Shown: piece by piece, positions 11,287-21,930 of the stretch
Numbering within the stretch: the stretch's first letter is position 1
Layout: each line of letters opens with the position of its first letter
NCBI GenBank assembly: GCA_021399435.1
Contig: JAJTUP010000005.1
Coordinates: 1,054,001 to 1,118,000, forward strand
Source: Diaporthe sp. PMI_573
Lineage: Eukaryota; Ascomycota; Sordariomycetes; Diaporthales; Diaporthaceae
Reading direction: 5' to 3'
Length of the DNA stretch: 64,000 nucleotides
Position numbers and translations under genes: made by a program
The notes under the pieces: generated by a model
What the model was told of the DNA's origin: nothing
The model's input: only the letters and a program-made list of their open reading frames with translations
Database searches by the model: none

Positions 11287-13282
11287 TCACTGCCAGCGTG
11301 GCCGATCTGCCCGGGGCTGAGGATAAGACACCGGTCTCCACGACCGAGTCCCACTAGGTCCCAAAGGCCCCCCCGGGCTAACAGCCGGCCTCCCACGTTC
11401 CGGGTCATTCCCCGCGTCAGAGACATCCTCGCTTGCTGAGTCCCCAGCCGGCCCGTCGAAGACGGTGAGGGAGAACCCGTCCCCAAGCGACGACGGCGTG
11501 GTGGCGATAGAATAGGGTCGCGTGCCGCGCTCCGGCCCCGGGCTGTGCGGCGTCCGCGGTGGTGGAGGCGCCGGCGGCAGCGCCTTCATCATGATGCTCT
11601 TGTCCTCGGTCGGTATCCTCTGCATCGTCCGGTCCCTCGACATGATTTCCGTGGACTTGGTGGTGGCGGACTTTCCGAGCTCGCTCTTGGCACCCGCCGA
11701 CCTGCCGCCCGTCGCCATGTACGACAGGCCGCTGGTGAGCCGCGAGGTGTGCCGCGAGATGATCTCCGGCAGGAACGGTACGTACTTGACGATCACCTGC
11801 CTTGTCGCCGGGAGGCAGGCAACCGTCACGCCCGTGGTCAGCTCGAGGGCTGACCATAGTGCCACGCCGAAGAAGTCCACTGTTTAGGGGTCTCGTCAGT
11901 CGATGGAGGTTGCGGGCGGTGGTTGGTGTGGCTGTGCTTACTCGTTGGATTTTGTGGGTAGGCTTGCGCGAAGCCGATCAGGCTCCTGAGGCGGATACTG
12001 CTCACTACGGTAATGCTGTGTGGAAGCGCCATTAGCTTGCCTTGTTGCCCGCCAATTCTGGTAGTGCGGACTTACAATATACCCAGCCCGAACATGACCA
12101 TCACACCTAGCTTCCTCCTCAATGGCATATTGAGACCCCATACTTGGCTGGCGGGGAGTGCCAGCATCCAAACGTCGAGAACTATATTGATGATCGCATG
12201 CGCCCAGGCCATGGCGTAGATGTTTATACAGCGTCCAACGTGCTCGCCACTATGCAATACTGTCGTCAGCAAACTTGGGATTGTATATGCTGATAGCTGA
12301 GACCTAATAGACTCGCTGCTTTCCGGCCCAGATTTCATCTAGGAGTGATAAGGTTAGGCGGGTCAACATACTCCCACATATCCCAGAAGTAGCTCATAGG
12401 TTGACATTGCGCAAGATTGGCTATCACGAAGACCCCAACCAAGGTCACGATAAAGATCTGGGTAGCCCAGAGAAAGCGTCGAATCCTCCTGTCAGGAAAC
12501 AGTCGGAGGAAAAGAAAAGTAATCGATATTTTGATGATCCCGATCGTGATGGTATACAACATCTCGAAGACAAAGAATATTTGCAGGAAGTTTGTTATTT
12601 GGTTGAAAGGAACGAACCAAATGTCCATACCCAGTCCGTTCTGGTTGGCTGTATATTGTTTGTTAGATATCTGGAGGTAATGTTTGGATTTGTTGGCTTA
12701 CCAATGATGCCGCCAGCAAGGAATATATTTTGCAGTATCTGCTGCGTCATTAGCCTTTGCTACAACCCAACCTCCTGGAATCGTTGCATCCTCACAAAGG
12801 CAATCACGATGGTTGTGTCATCTGGTCCCCATGGCGCGAGCTTCAGGATTCTAGACGTTATCCTGATGAAGAAGAAGACGTCCTGTATTATGGTGACTAC
12901 TATTTGAAGCAAAGTAACGATTGGTCCGCGGTCGACGGCGGGAAGGTTGCAGTTAGTCGCTGTGATCCGCTTGACGACTGGACGGCTGTTAGCAAAACGT
13001 CCTTCGGAAGGGAACACTCCGATTGTTGAAGTGCTCGTCGAAGAACGCACCCAGCTGTTCTTTGACGGCGCAGCCCAGGATAACGCAGTTTGTCACCGCA
13101 TTGTTGTAGACATTGTCAAGGCACAGGCAGGTGTAATCGGTCAGAGCGCAACTAGATGCGGAAAGAGAGGAAACAAGACAGGAAACCTAAGATTGTTGTC
13201 AGTATTCATCCCACTGAGGGTCCTGGGGAAATCGGAACGGACGTACACCACACTGTGGAACTCCAGTCAGATTAAAAGACAT
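11287..13282 (-). CDS. PTH11-like G-protein-coupled receptor with N-terminal CFEM domain, 8 exons
   Basis: Fungal membrane receptor of the PTH11/rhodopsin-fold class; in plant-associated fungi such receptors sense surfaces or host cues. I rebuilt eight exons, phases all consistent: 13282-13247, 13186-13051, 12977-12796, 12759-12702, 12648-12372, 12249-12076, 12015-11942 and 11879-11287, totalling 509 aa. Exons 1-3 give a CFEM domain with eight cysteines (VPQCGVSC, ASSCALTDYTCLC, TNCVILGC, ATNC). Seven hydrophobic helices follow, including IITFLFLRLFPDRRIRR-like loops, a short GEHVGRCIN loop and the C-terminal NPTMDFFGVALWSALE helix. A Ser/Pro-rich cytoplasmic tail of about 150 residues ends the protein. 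The first ATG gives only 12 residues before the CFEM core and no signal peptide, so an upstream exon may be missing. Confidence 0.88.
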
Positions 13283-14277
13283 CTGGGGTTAATGTCGGTG
13301 AGCCTGTTCCGGGCAATAGGAGGCATATGCAGGAGGAAAATCCGAGGCAGGGTTCGGACAGGCGCTGAACAATATCTAGAACTCATCGGTCCAGCACGTA
13401 GCTTGAGAGGATCGGGATATTGTCTCGTTTGAATTCCCGCACGCAGTTCATCGGCTGTGGGCAAACGACCGGTTTTCAGGACTGTCACCGAAAAGACGAG
13501 CGAACAACTGTCCAAATCCAGCAAATGTTACGAGAGTCGGCAGCATATAAGCTGGGGTCGATCCCGTTAAGGAGGGGAGGCATCCGATACGATCTTGTTA
13601 TCCCATGGTCCCGTTTAGCATGCAACTGCCCATGTGGCTAACAAAGAGGTGCAGATCACAGGATTTATGAGACTAATAGATATTCTCCGAGTATCAGTTG
13701 CTTGTAAGCCTCCTGACTGGACAACGCACGCCTCGCCCCCCGCCCCTTGACTTTCTGGGCAGCCCGGGGGTATCGATGCACAACTTCTTGCGCTATGGCC
13801 ATCTGCCATTATGTGAGACGGTTTGAGTCGACCATTGGAAAATAGTGCCTCCATATTTCCCGAGTGGAGTCAAGCAACAGCAAGGCTGTCTCTACCACCC
13901 CGTCCAAGACCATCAATGCTGTCAAGTCGGAAGATCGGGCTGTCAAAGTACCGGGGCAGCTGCTGTACCTCAGCGGCGAGCAACGGCACGTTCCCCTAGT
14001 GGCTTGATCAAAGGGGGAAGGCCGTCCAGGGACTGAGCTTACCGCGAGCCGAAACGCCAGGGCCAAGAAGCTAGTACCTGCTCTGAGTGAGGCTCCCCTG
14101 CTAGGCGTCTTTGCAACGCATTATAGTGGAGAAACTCCTCTGGAGATAGATGGCTTTGACTTCAACATGAACTCGGTGAGAATGAAGGCTGGGTAGCAGA
14201 TGAGGTGTGCTCGAAAGTGGGGTCCCATTGCCAGGACGGCCAAGACGGAAAGCTACCTTGGGTGTCATGCTTGACAG
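13283..14277. other. Intergenic region upstream of the receptor gene
   Basis: Contains the receptor promoter and possibly an unrecognised first exon for its signal peptide. An open minus-strand frame at 13267-13524 begins with TTG and its residues do not look like a signal peptide. No other gene seen. Confidence 0.45.
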
Positions 14278-14286
14278 CCGCAAGGT
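14278..14286 (+). repeat. Target-site duplication, left copy
   Basis: The 9 bp CCGCAAGGT directly precede the left terminal inverted repeat and are repeated exactly at 14698-14706 after the right one. A 9-bp duplication is typical of Mutator-like transposition. Confidence 0.85.
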
Positions 14287-14697
14287 CAGCCAGCGTCCGC
14301 CCACCCAGTGTTTCACTTTCCGCCCACCCAGTACCTAAATTTTGGAGAAGCCTACTAATATTTTAAAGTATCTTTCTTACTAATCAGCCCTGCATTTAGC
14401 TTTTTACACTAAAATCTCTAATTAAGCAATACTTAGAGATACAAAGGGCTATAGAGCTAGAGGGCCGCAGAAAGCTATAGAGGGCCAGGGGGCCAGCGGG
14501 GGGCCAGGGGGCCAGAGGGCCAGAGGGCCGGAGGGCCAGAGAGCCAAAGGGCCAAAAAGCCAAAGGGACTCTAAAATTTAGAGAAGCGGGGTAAATTTTA
14601 CTTAGTCAGAAAGATACTTCTAAACATTTAGAGTTTGCTATCAAATTTAGGTGCTGGGTGGGCGGACGCTCAGAGCTGGGTGGGCGGACGTTGGCTG
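14287..14697. mobile_element. 411-bp Mutator-type miniature element (MITE)
   Basis: Non-autonomous DNA transposon. The left end starts CAGCCAGCGTCCGCCCACCC; the reverse complement of the right end starts CAGCCAACGTCCGCCCACCC. Similarity continues inward about 55-60 bp through a second copy of the CCGCCCACCCAG motif and TACCTAAATTT/CACCTAAATTT. AAAGATACTT-type sequence occurs on both inner edges. Each terminal repeat therefore contains the CCGCCCACCCAG box twice, a sub-terminal arrangement that could bind transposase. The interior (about 14460-14570) is an array of GGGCCAGA-like units. No transposase is encoded. The exact 9-bp duplication on both sides indicates a fairly recent or at least undamaged insertion. 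Confidence 0.88.
14455..14572 (+). repeat. GGGCCAGA-type minisatellite inside the miniature element
   Basis: A purine-rich run of 8-10 bp units (GGGCCAGA, GGGCCGGA, GAGCCAAA, GGGCCAAA) fills the centre of the element. Units grade from GC-rich to A-richer towards the right, as expected for slippage followed by C-to-T/G-to-A decay. Confidence 0.75.
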
Positions 14698-14706
14698 CCG
14701 CAAGGT
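14698..14706 (+). repeat. Target-site duplication, right copy
   Basis: Exact second copy of CCGCAAGGT, immediately outside the right terminal inverted repeat. Confidence 0.85.
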
Positions 14707-16970
14707 TTGCTGCCTCCCAAGATTTGACACCCTCGAAACCCTTCAGGCGCTGCAAGATCTCGTTTCAATTGTCGCTCACGGGGCTGTCAAACCGATATCG
14801 TGTCCGTGCCATCATGAGCAGCCATTCGCCATTCCCCCACATGTTCGACTCCGAATCCGAACACGCAACCACTTGGAGCTCTCATCGCCTGTCAAGCTCA
14901 TTGCCGAAAGGAGATCGCCGGCTCCCCTCTTCTGGCCCCGATGAGACGGTCATCTGGAAGGGCTAGGAGTCCGTGCGCACCAGCTGCTCAAGCTTGGTCA
15001 TAAGCTCTGGAGTCTGGAATAAACAAGCCAGTGGCGCCGAGCCTCCCCTGTAGCTCAGGAACCCATGAATTTATTAAAAAGAACTGTTCGGGGTTACGCC
15101 TACCGAATTTAGATAAGGTTTCTCCGTAAGATCTGACTTATGATACACCTTTCACCGCCCACACCGGGCCGATGTCACACATCACGAACTTCGTCCGTGC
15201 GGCTGCATGCTACTGTGGATCTCTCAGTAATTCCCAGACAACGTCTCGAAAAGACCCATGGTACAACGTGGTCTAGGAACAATGCGACATGGACGACACT
15301 GAGGAGCGTTGCTTGTGCTTAAAACTGGGTCTTCCTCTGTAAAGTTACCTGATGGTCATTCCAGAGTGCGGACGGCCAGAAGGCTTTGTGACCTGACATG
15401 AAGCCCCGGCAACAGACTGTCCATATTTGCATATTTGCTTGCTGAACTTTATCCATTTGCCGGCATACGCTGTCTTGCATCTCGGAAATTTCACCGAGAA
15501 TTTCTTGTCCGTATACAACGAGGCAATCATTGTCTTTGGACCAACATAATGTGGCAACAAACTCATCAAATCCGGGGAAGGCCAGGGAATCAAGGTCTAG
15601 CCATTTCCGGGACACGACTGGTCTCCCAGGAAGCCTAGCGAAAGTATGATATCCACCTTGTACTTTTTTAGCGGGTGGCCAGCCTTGACATCACCCAATC
15701 TTGCCCCGAAGATGCTTTTGTCGCATCCGGGATTCAAATTGGCGATCCGAGGTAGCAATCCAGAATCGACACGATTCCAGCCACGACAGAAGATATCAGA
15801 CGATATCAGGAACCTGAAACTTAACAGGGTAACATCGGACAAACGGTCAAATCTGGTGCGGGACAACTACTCTGCTCGCCGGATCGATCATGGGTCTCGC
15901 CAAGTAGCGCACTAGAGCCATCTCAACCTCAGAGAATTTGAAACATGCGTACAAGTGGCATGTGCGTCTGTGCATTTGATATTACCTTCCAAGCCTTCGT
16001 TCGAGGGGAGACACGCCTAGTCGATCAGTAGTTTGCCAAGGGCGCGCGCGCCGATCCCGCAAAGAGGGGACGGCGAGGGAGGCTGAGGGAGGGTCCGTTA
16101 TTCTGGAATGCTTGTGTGAGGTAGAATCCAGGCACGCACTGACACATGGCTTACGGATATCTTATTAGTGTAGGTACGTGCCCATCGGCGCGTCGAGCCA
16201 GAGCAGCCTAACGTCGGGGCTACTGGCGCCAAAGACGCCACTCAAGCGAGGCGAGCAGAGACACGGACCCGACCGTTACATCGAATACATCAGAGGCCCG
16301 TGGCCCCGTCTCGTCGTTGTGGCGTGAAGCTTCGTTGCTCGAACCCATGCGTGACGCGTGGGAATGGGACACAATCCACGTGGGCTCCCACGTAACCAAG
16401 ATGTCGCGCGCGTCTCGCCTTGTGCGGCTGGGAGGTGGCGCTCAGCCAGATGCGACCGCATATTTGAGCAAACATAATGGCTGGGATCGAGCGCCAAGGT
16501 TCCAAGGAGGAGACAGGTGCGGAGTCTCCCGGTGCAGACGTGGTGGTATCTCGAGATCTTCAACGCATCGCTGCCGGTCCACGGTCCAGCAAGATCCGAG
16601 AAACATTGGACAATTAATTGATCGGGTTTCACAATGGCCACTCACGACGACTACACTTTGGGCGGCGGCAGCATGGCATGAGTATTGAAATAAGCTTATC
16701 TGCTTTAGACTCCGCAAGCATCCCAGGACGGACCATTAGTCCAGAGGTCCCAGGGCCCACGTTCCAGGAAAGGATACAATCATGCCTTCACAGCCAATTG
16801 GCCCTTCAGAGAACAACAGCCCGAGTCAAAAACAGTAAATAATACCAGCGCTTGACTACATTGAAAGGCGAGCCGCATGTCTCTGACAGTGGATTGCGCT
16901 CAATTGTGATAACGGCCTCGCCCGGCGTTTGATCCCAACAAGAGCTGCTCCAAGCACCCCTTTTGCAAAC
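14707..16970. other. Gene-poor region, no supported gene
   Basis: About 2.3 kb. A minus-strand open frame at 15319-15615 reads in protein-like fashion but has no domain I recognise and no upstream exon that joins it. Other frames are short. Nothing here is supported as a gene. Confidence 0.4.
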
Positions 16971-17408
16971 CTAGAAAACGAGCTGAACGAGACGTCCAGT
17001 CAAGCCGGCGAGGACAGCCGAGCTCGTGACGAAGATGGAGAAGCGGACCAGGATCTTGTTCACCAGAGACTGGAACAGAGAGTGGACGATCCTGGTGCCG
17101 ACGTAGCCCCAGGCAGCCCACTTGGTGTACTTGTGGTTGTCGCCGACAATGGTCAGGGCCAGGGCCACCGCGAAGAAGGTGGTCGGCTGCTCGTGCAGGT
17201 GGTTGTAGTTGTCCGCGATCTGGCGGATCTTGACTGGGACTTTGGTGTTCATTTCCTCCTTGCACTTGGCTGGGTCCAAGGAGACTTCGTACTTGCTCAT
17301 GGCTGGGAGACGAGTTGCGTACATCCAAGCCTCCATGACGAATGTCCATCCGGCCAGGGCGGCGACGGGCCGGATAAGGGGGGTTGGGAGGCCTAGGTAT
17401 GATGCCAT
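16971..17408 (-). CDS. MAPEG-family membrane protein (microsomal glutathione S-transferase-like)
   Basis: Single-exon, 146-aa, four-helix integral membrane protein of the MAPEG family. Members conjugate glutathione to lipophilic electrophiles or reduce lipid peroxides in ER or mitochondrial membranes. The family hallmark is a polar segment followed by a helix, seen here as NYNHLHEQPTTFFAVALAL near residue 75. The C-terminal helix VLAGLTGRLVQLVF ends the protein. Start: MASYLGLP at 17408; the open frame runs upstream to 17582, but that part is Gln/His/Pro-rich and not family-like. It is divergent from a DHA2 drug transporter about 1 kb away, a plausible conjugate-and-export pairing (inference). 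Confidence 0.85.
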   Translation of the reverse strand: MASYLGLPTPLIRPVAALAGWTFVMEAWMYATRLPAMSKYEVSLDPAKCKEEMNTKVPVKIRQIADNYNHLHEQPTTFFAVALALTIVGDNHKYTKWAAWGYVGTRIVHSLFQSLVNKILVRFSIFVTSSAVLAGLTGRLVQLVF

Positions 17409-18380
17409 CTTTTCTGAGTGTCGGGGTTGGTCAATTGGGTGTGTTAAGACCTGGTGGCGTGGGGCCTTGTTGACGCTTTTTAAGGTTTGATGAGGTTGGT
17501 TGTTTGGTTGCTGCTTGTGGAGGAGTGGCAGCGGACATCCGATGAGAAGAGGAGGTCCAATGTGGAGTGCTGTCATCTCCACCCTGGCAACCTCGGGTCT
17601 CGGAAGATGACGTCCTCTACAGTGCTACGGCTTATGTATTCTTCCCTGTGCATAGTACCAGTAAAATCCAGCACGATGTCCCTGAGCTCCAAACATGGCC
17701 GCTCGATGAAATGATTGAGAAGTTAAGCATTGTTAGTTGGAGTCCTACGCACTTGTTAGCTTTTTGCTGCGCCTCTCTGACTCGAGTACTGTGAAATAAA
17801 GTCGCGGACTCGGATTGCTCCCGCGATTATAGAGCCACCATACGTAGCCACACTAGCCAGCCATCAGGTCGTCTCGCAGCATCAAGCCAAAAGCGTACAA
17901 GCGCGACTGCGGCTGACTGTTTTACTGCAAGTCCTCGGGCAAACTACCCACCGTGTGCTGCCGCAAAGCTGACGGGAACGATGATGGCCCACTGGCAGGG
18001 GGCCGCGCTTATCCCAAATGGGATTTATACCACGAGAGGCTGCTCGCCGTCTCGTGGCTCAGGTGTTATCATTTGCTCCTTTGCGAATGCGCCTCAGTCC
18101 ATGACCATGTAATGGCCTATCCAAGGCTGCCTCATCTCAATATAGCGTTCTAGTCGAGCAGAAAATGTGATAGTCATTCGTTATTTAAAGACGCCGCGTG
18201 CGTCCCGTCAGTATCTCTTGGGCATGTGAGCCAGACGGCAAAAAGTTGAAAGCAGCCTCCCTTTTTTTATCTGGATACCATTGATCAAACACAGTACTCA
18301 GCTCTCGAGAACAGAACTCTGCCCACCGACGGCTTTCACTATTTCTGAACCGACTGCCAGATAAAGAACCATTAAGCACA
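17409..18380. promoter_or_regulatory. Shared divergent promoter region (MAPEG / DHA2 transporter)
   Basis: A 972-bp interval between two divergent starts, so it must contain both promoters. I see no additional gene and cannot name individual binding sites with confidence. Confidence 0.4.
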
Positions 18381-20496
18381 ATGATCCTTGCATATCGTTG
18401 GGCGCACAAGAAATACCAGCAGCGCCAACAAGAGCGTGCTGATGAGCCGTTGCAACCGCCCCCGACCAACACGGTAGAGGTCCCCATGCCGGCACACACA
18501 GAAGATACGGCAAGTGATGGAGCAACCAAGGAAACAGACCGGAGTCCCGACTCGCCCACAAACGCAGCCGTTCAAGAGGGTAACCCAACGGCTACGAAAA
18601 GTGCCAAGGCCGGGGCCAAGACGGAGAAGCTGGAGGCCACGCCGGAGGAGAAGGCGGAACAGCGCCGCAAGAGGGCGTACCGATGGAAAATAGTCATCGG
18701 CCTCTTCGCCCCTTTCACCCTGCAGAGCCTCGACACTACCATCATCGCTTCTGCCCTGCCTTTCATAGCATCTGACTTCAGTAAGCATATCTGCCAGTCC
18801 AGGCCGCAGGGCCTGATTGCTTGATGTCCCTACTTCACTTCACGACCACCAGACTGACACCAACTTTCCACTCCTCCTATAGACCAGCTCTCCCAGCTCA
18901 ACTGGATCATCTCCGTCTTCAACCTGACCTCAGCCGCATTCCTCCCCTTCTGGGCCCAGATAGCCGATATCTTCGGCCGGCACGCAACAATCCAGACGAC
19001 CATCATCCTCATGATGATAGGTTCGGCAATATGCACAGGGGCGCCCACCAACGCCTTCGGAGTTCTCCTCCTCGGGAGAGCGATCCAGGGCGTCGGCGCC
19101 GCCGGGGTCAACATTAGCGTGCGGGTGATCCTGGCCGACAAGGTCTCGCTGGCCGACTACGCCATCAACTGGACCGTGTTCGCACTCTTCTCCGGCCTGG
19201 GCTTCAGCGTCGGGCCGGTCATCGGCGGTTACCTCACGCGAGCGAGCTGGAGGTGGTGCTTTGCCATCAACCTCCCCGTCGGCGTCCTCGCCATCGTCCT
19301 GGTCGTGGTGGTCCTGCGCCGAGAGCTCCTGGGCCCACAGCCCATCCCTGAGCTCGAGGGAGAAGGCAACGAGGGGGCCGGCCAAGACCGTGCGGCGGTA
19401 GGGTGGCGCACGAGGCTCGGCGCCAGGCTCATGACTCTCGACTACGTGGGCCAGCTGCTCTTCCTCTTCGGCCTGGGCCTGCTTATCCTGGCGTTCACTT
19501 GGGCCGGCGGCACGTACGGCTGGGGCTCGGCGGCTGTCGTTGCGCCGCTTGTGATCGGTGCCGTGCTCAGCGTTGCGTGGGTCTTGTACGAGTATTCTAT
19601 GGCCCCGCCGCACCTCATGTCCCGCGTGTTTCGCAAACAGAGGGCCATGATGCCCTGGGAGCTGCTCTCCAAGCGGGACATTTGTCTGCTGTTCTTTGTC
19701 AACTTCGACCTTGGGGTGGCCATGTTCGCTGTGATGTACTTTATGGATCTATACTTCGCGCTCGTGGAGGGTCACAGTTCAAGTGAGGCCGGGCTGGCGT
19801 TGTTATATTATCTCCCTGGACTTGGAGGTGAGCAATTTTCTTCTTCGGCCCTGCATATTCTATATCATCACTGACATCCCTCTCCCGGCAGCCGGTGCGT
19901 ACTCGGCGATGTTTTGCGTAAACGTCTGGCCTCGTCAAACTCTTCATCCACTCCTTCTTGGCGCCATCACATCCTCTGTGGGTATCACGGTCCTGGCCTG
20001 GGCTATTTCAGCTCAGCAGACCAATACCATATATGGTATGATGGCACTCACCGGTTACGGCGTGGGCATCCGTCTCAGCCCGGCCTCGATGCACGGGTTG
20101 GCGTACTTTCCAGCGAGCACGGCAGCCATCACCTCTTTATTTTCTTTTGCTATACCCTTTGGTGGCATGATTGCCTTGACGACGATGAGCACCGTGTTCA
20201 ACAACAAAAGCGAGGCGGACCCAAAAGATGGCATTACCTGGGCATTCGTTTCAATGATTCCGTTCGTGTGGCTCTGCTTAATTTTGACAACGTTCCTTGG
20301 CAACGTCTGGGTGAGAAAAGAAGGGGACCACGAGGTGGTAAACGGAGCGTACTTTTGGAGCCTGTTCACTCGGAAAACGCTGCAGAAGGAGAGGAGAATG
20401 CGCGATGGGGCCGGCTGGGGCAATGGAGCCATTTCTCGTACCGACACCCAAACGGTGGTGACTGGTGAAAGACGCAGAGATGCCCAGGAGGTGTGA
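18381..20496 (+). CDS. MFS drug/toxin efflux transporter, DHA2 (14-helix) family, 3 exons
   Basis: Proton-driven plasma-membrane exporter of the drug:H+ antiporter-2 group. Exons 18381-18780, 18883-19827 and 19892-20496 join in phase to 649 aa, normal for DHA2 with a long cytosolic N-terminus. The first about 110 residues are charged and disordered. TM1 then begins with LDTTIIASALPFIASDF, the DHA signature. The A-loop WAQIADIFGRHATI and motif C in TM5 (FSVGPVIGGYL) are present. Many 14-helix members export mycotoxins or fungicides; the substrate here is unknown. It is divergent from the MAPEG gene and its stop lies 105 bp from the stop of the convergent GNAT gene. Confidence 0.92.
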
Positions 20497-20600
20497 GTTC
20501 TGGTGATATCGGTTGTAGACTCCGGTTATATTGTGCGGGTCCACGCCCGTAGATTCCCATCGCATTCAAAATGCTATTTCTAAAAAGCTGTCTGTCTCGT

Positions 20601-21389
20601 TCAAGTGACCTTTGGCTGCCTGATCAAATACCTGAACGTGTATGATCCCCACTTATCGTCATCAGCTGGTGGTTTGATGTCCATCTTCTGTGCCCAACTG
20701 TCCAAGTTGATCTCCAGCGTATCATCCTCCTCGAATCCACACTTCTGGTACGTGTGGACACCAGCCTCGCTGGAGTGAACCCAGCACAATGCACTCTCGG
20801 CGTCAGCGCGGTTCGTGCCTTGCTTGATCAGAGCGGGACCGACACCGCGGCCTTGATACTTGGGATGTACTGTAAGTGTTATCACGTACATGCACCTCGT
20901 ACCCTTGAACCGCCCTTGGAAGGCCTCGAGATGGGACGATGTGAACTCCTCGAGCTGCTCTAGGGGGTCAAGGTTGGGGTTTGGGTGTGGGATATCGTCT
21001 GCTGAAACAACCATGTTCGATTTTCCGATACTGGCCTCTGCACCCTTTTTGCTTTTCTCTGTTGGAATGGTATGTTCCGAATTGCTTGACTCTTTCTTGG
21101 GAACGTCCTCATCAAGGCTCATGCCCCAGCACACGAAGCCCAGAATCTCCCCTGTCGCATCGTCCACCGCCTTGGTCAACTCCAAGCTTCCAGCTGGGCG
21201 GCTAGTCCAGTACTCAAAAGCGCCAGTCATTCCAGCGGCATGATTGTAGGGCTTTGTTGGGTGAGCAGCCTTGAGCATTGTGTGTCTGTCATTTTCGAAG
21301 GCGAGGCCGCACATCTCTGCCATGGCTGGAAAATCGGAAGAGACAACCGATTTGAGTGAGAATGACGGAATGTCAGTTGGGAGCGACAT
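20601..21389 (-). CDS. GNAT-family N-acetyltransferase
   Basis: Intronless, 262 aa. A GCN5-related N-acetyltransferase that would transfer acetyl from acetyl-CoA to an amine. The acetyl-CoA-binding motif A is VHPKYQGRGVGPALI (QGRGVG fits Q/R-x-x-G-x-G) around residue 170; the following HSSEAGVHTYQKCGF is the usual motif-B region. The N-terminal part (MAEMCGLAFENDRH) matches fungal small-molecule GNATs. About 40 hydrophilic residues (KKESSNSEHT onward) are inserted between the halves. Start MSLPTDIPSF at 21389 is preferred over an upstream in-frame Met at 21491, which adds a Thr-rich, non-conserved stretch. The substrate is unknown. Confidence 0.88.
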   Translation of the reverse strand: MSLPTDIPSFSLKSVVSSDFPAMAEMCGLAFENDRHTMLKAAHPTKPYNHAAGMTGAFEYWTSRPAGSLELTKAVDDATGEILGFVCWGMSLDEDVPKKESSNSEHTIPTEKSKKGAEASIGKSNMVVSADDIPHPNPNLDPLEQLEEFTSSHLEAFQGRFKGTRCMYVITLTVHPKYQGRGVGPALIKQGTNRADAESALCWVHSSEAGVHTYQKCGFEEDDTLEINLDSWAQKMDIKPPADDDKWGSYTFRYLIRQPKVT

Positions 21390-21930
21390 TTTGATCTTGG
21401 CTTGAGATAATAGATGTAGAACTGAGTTGCAGGTCGTTGTTGTGAAAGCGAGATTGCGTCGAGTTTTATGCTTGTCAGATGGCGGGCTCATAAGTAGTTA
21501 GTAGGCGGGTGTGCCTATCCGGGCTATCCCTATTACGCTCGCCGAAGAAAAAGTGTGCCTCTCGCCTCTGCAACGTTAGTGCGACCGCCTATCACCAACG
21601 TGGACCAGCTGGATATGAAATCGCTTGCATGTATCTCGAATTGCCCTGGGATGTAACCCGGTGTGTGCCTGCCCAACATCTGGACGTACTCGATCTTGAT
21701 GTGCACCCAAGCCCTCATTTGCGAATCGAAAGCGCAACAGAGCACCACGTCCCTCTTCTTGTTGGATCAGGACAGAATCGCCCCCCCCCCCGGCCCGAAA
21801 AGCTTTTGTGATCATCATGATACTGTACAAGAAGCTCATGTGTTTGGAATGAATAGACTCGTCTTATTGATAAAGTACACTAAACTCCAGAAAGAACTTC
21901 CATCCTTCCCATAAAAAGATCATGTTGCGT
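21390..21930. other. Spacer between GNAT start and Kelch gene stop
   Basis: No gene seen. It includes a 10-C run near 21782 and the GNAT promoter. Confidence 0.4.

Noticed and set aside
15319..15615. Protein-like 98-residue frame (SRKWLDLDSLAFPGFDEF)
   Set aside because: No domain recognised, no flanking exon that joins; insufficient support.
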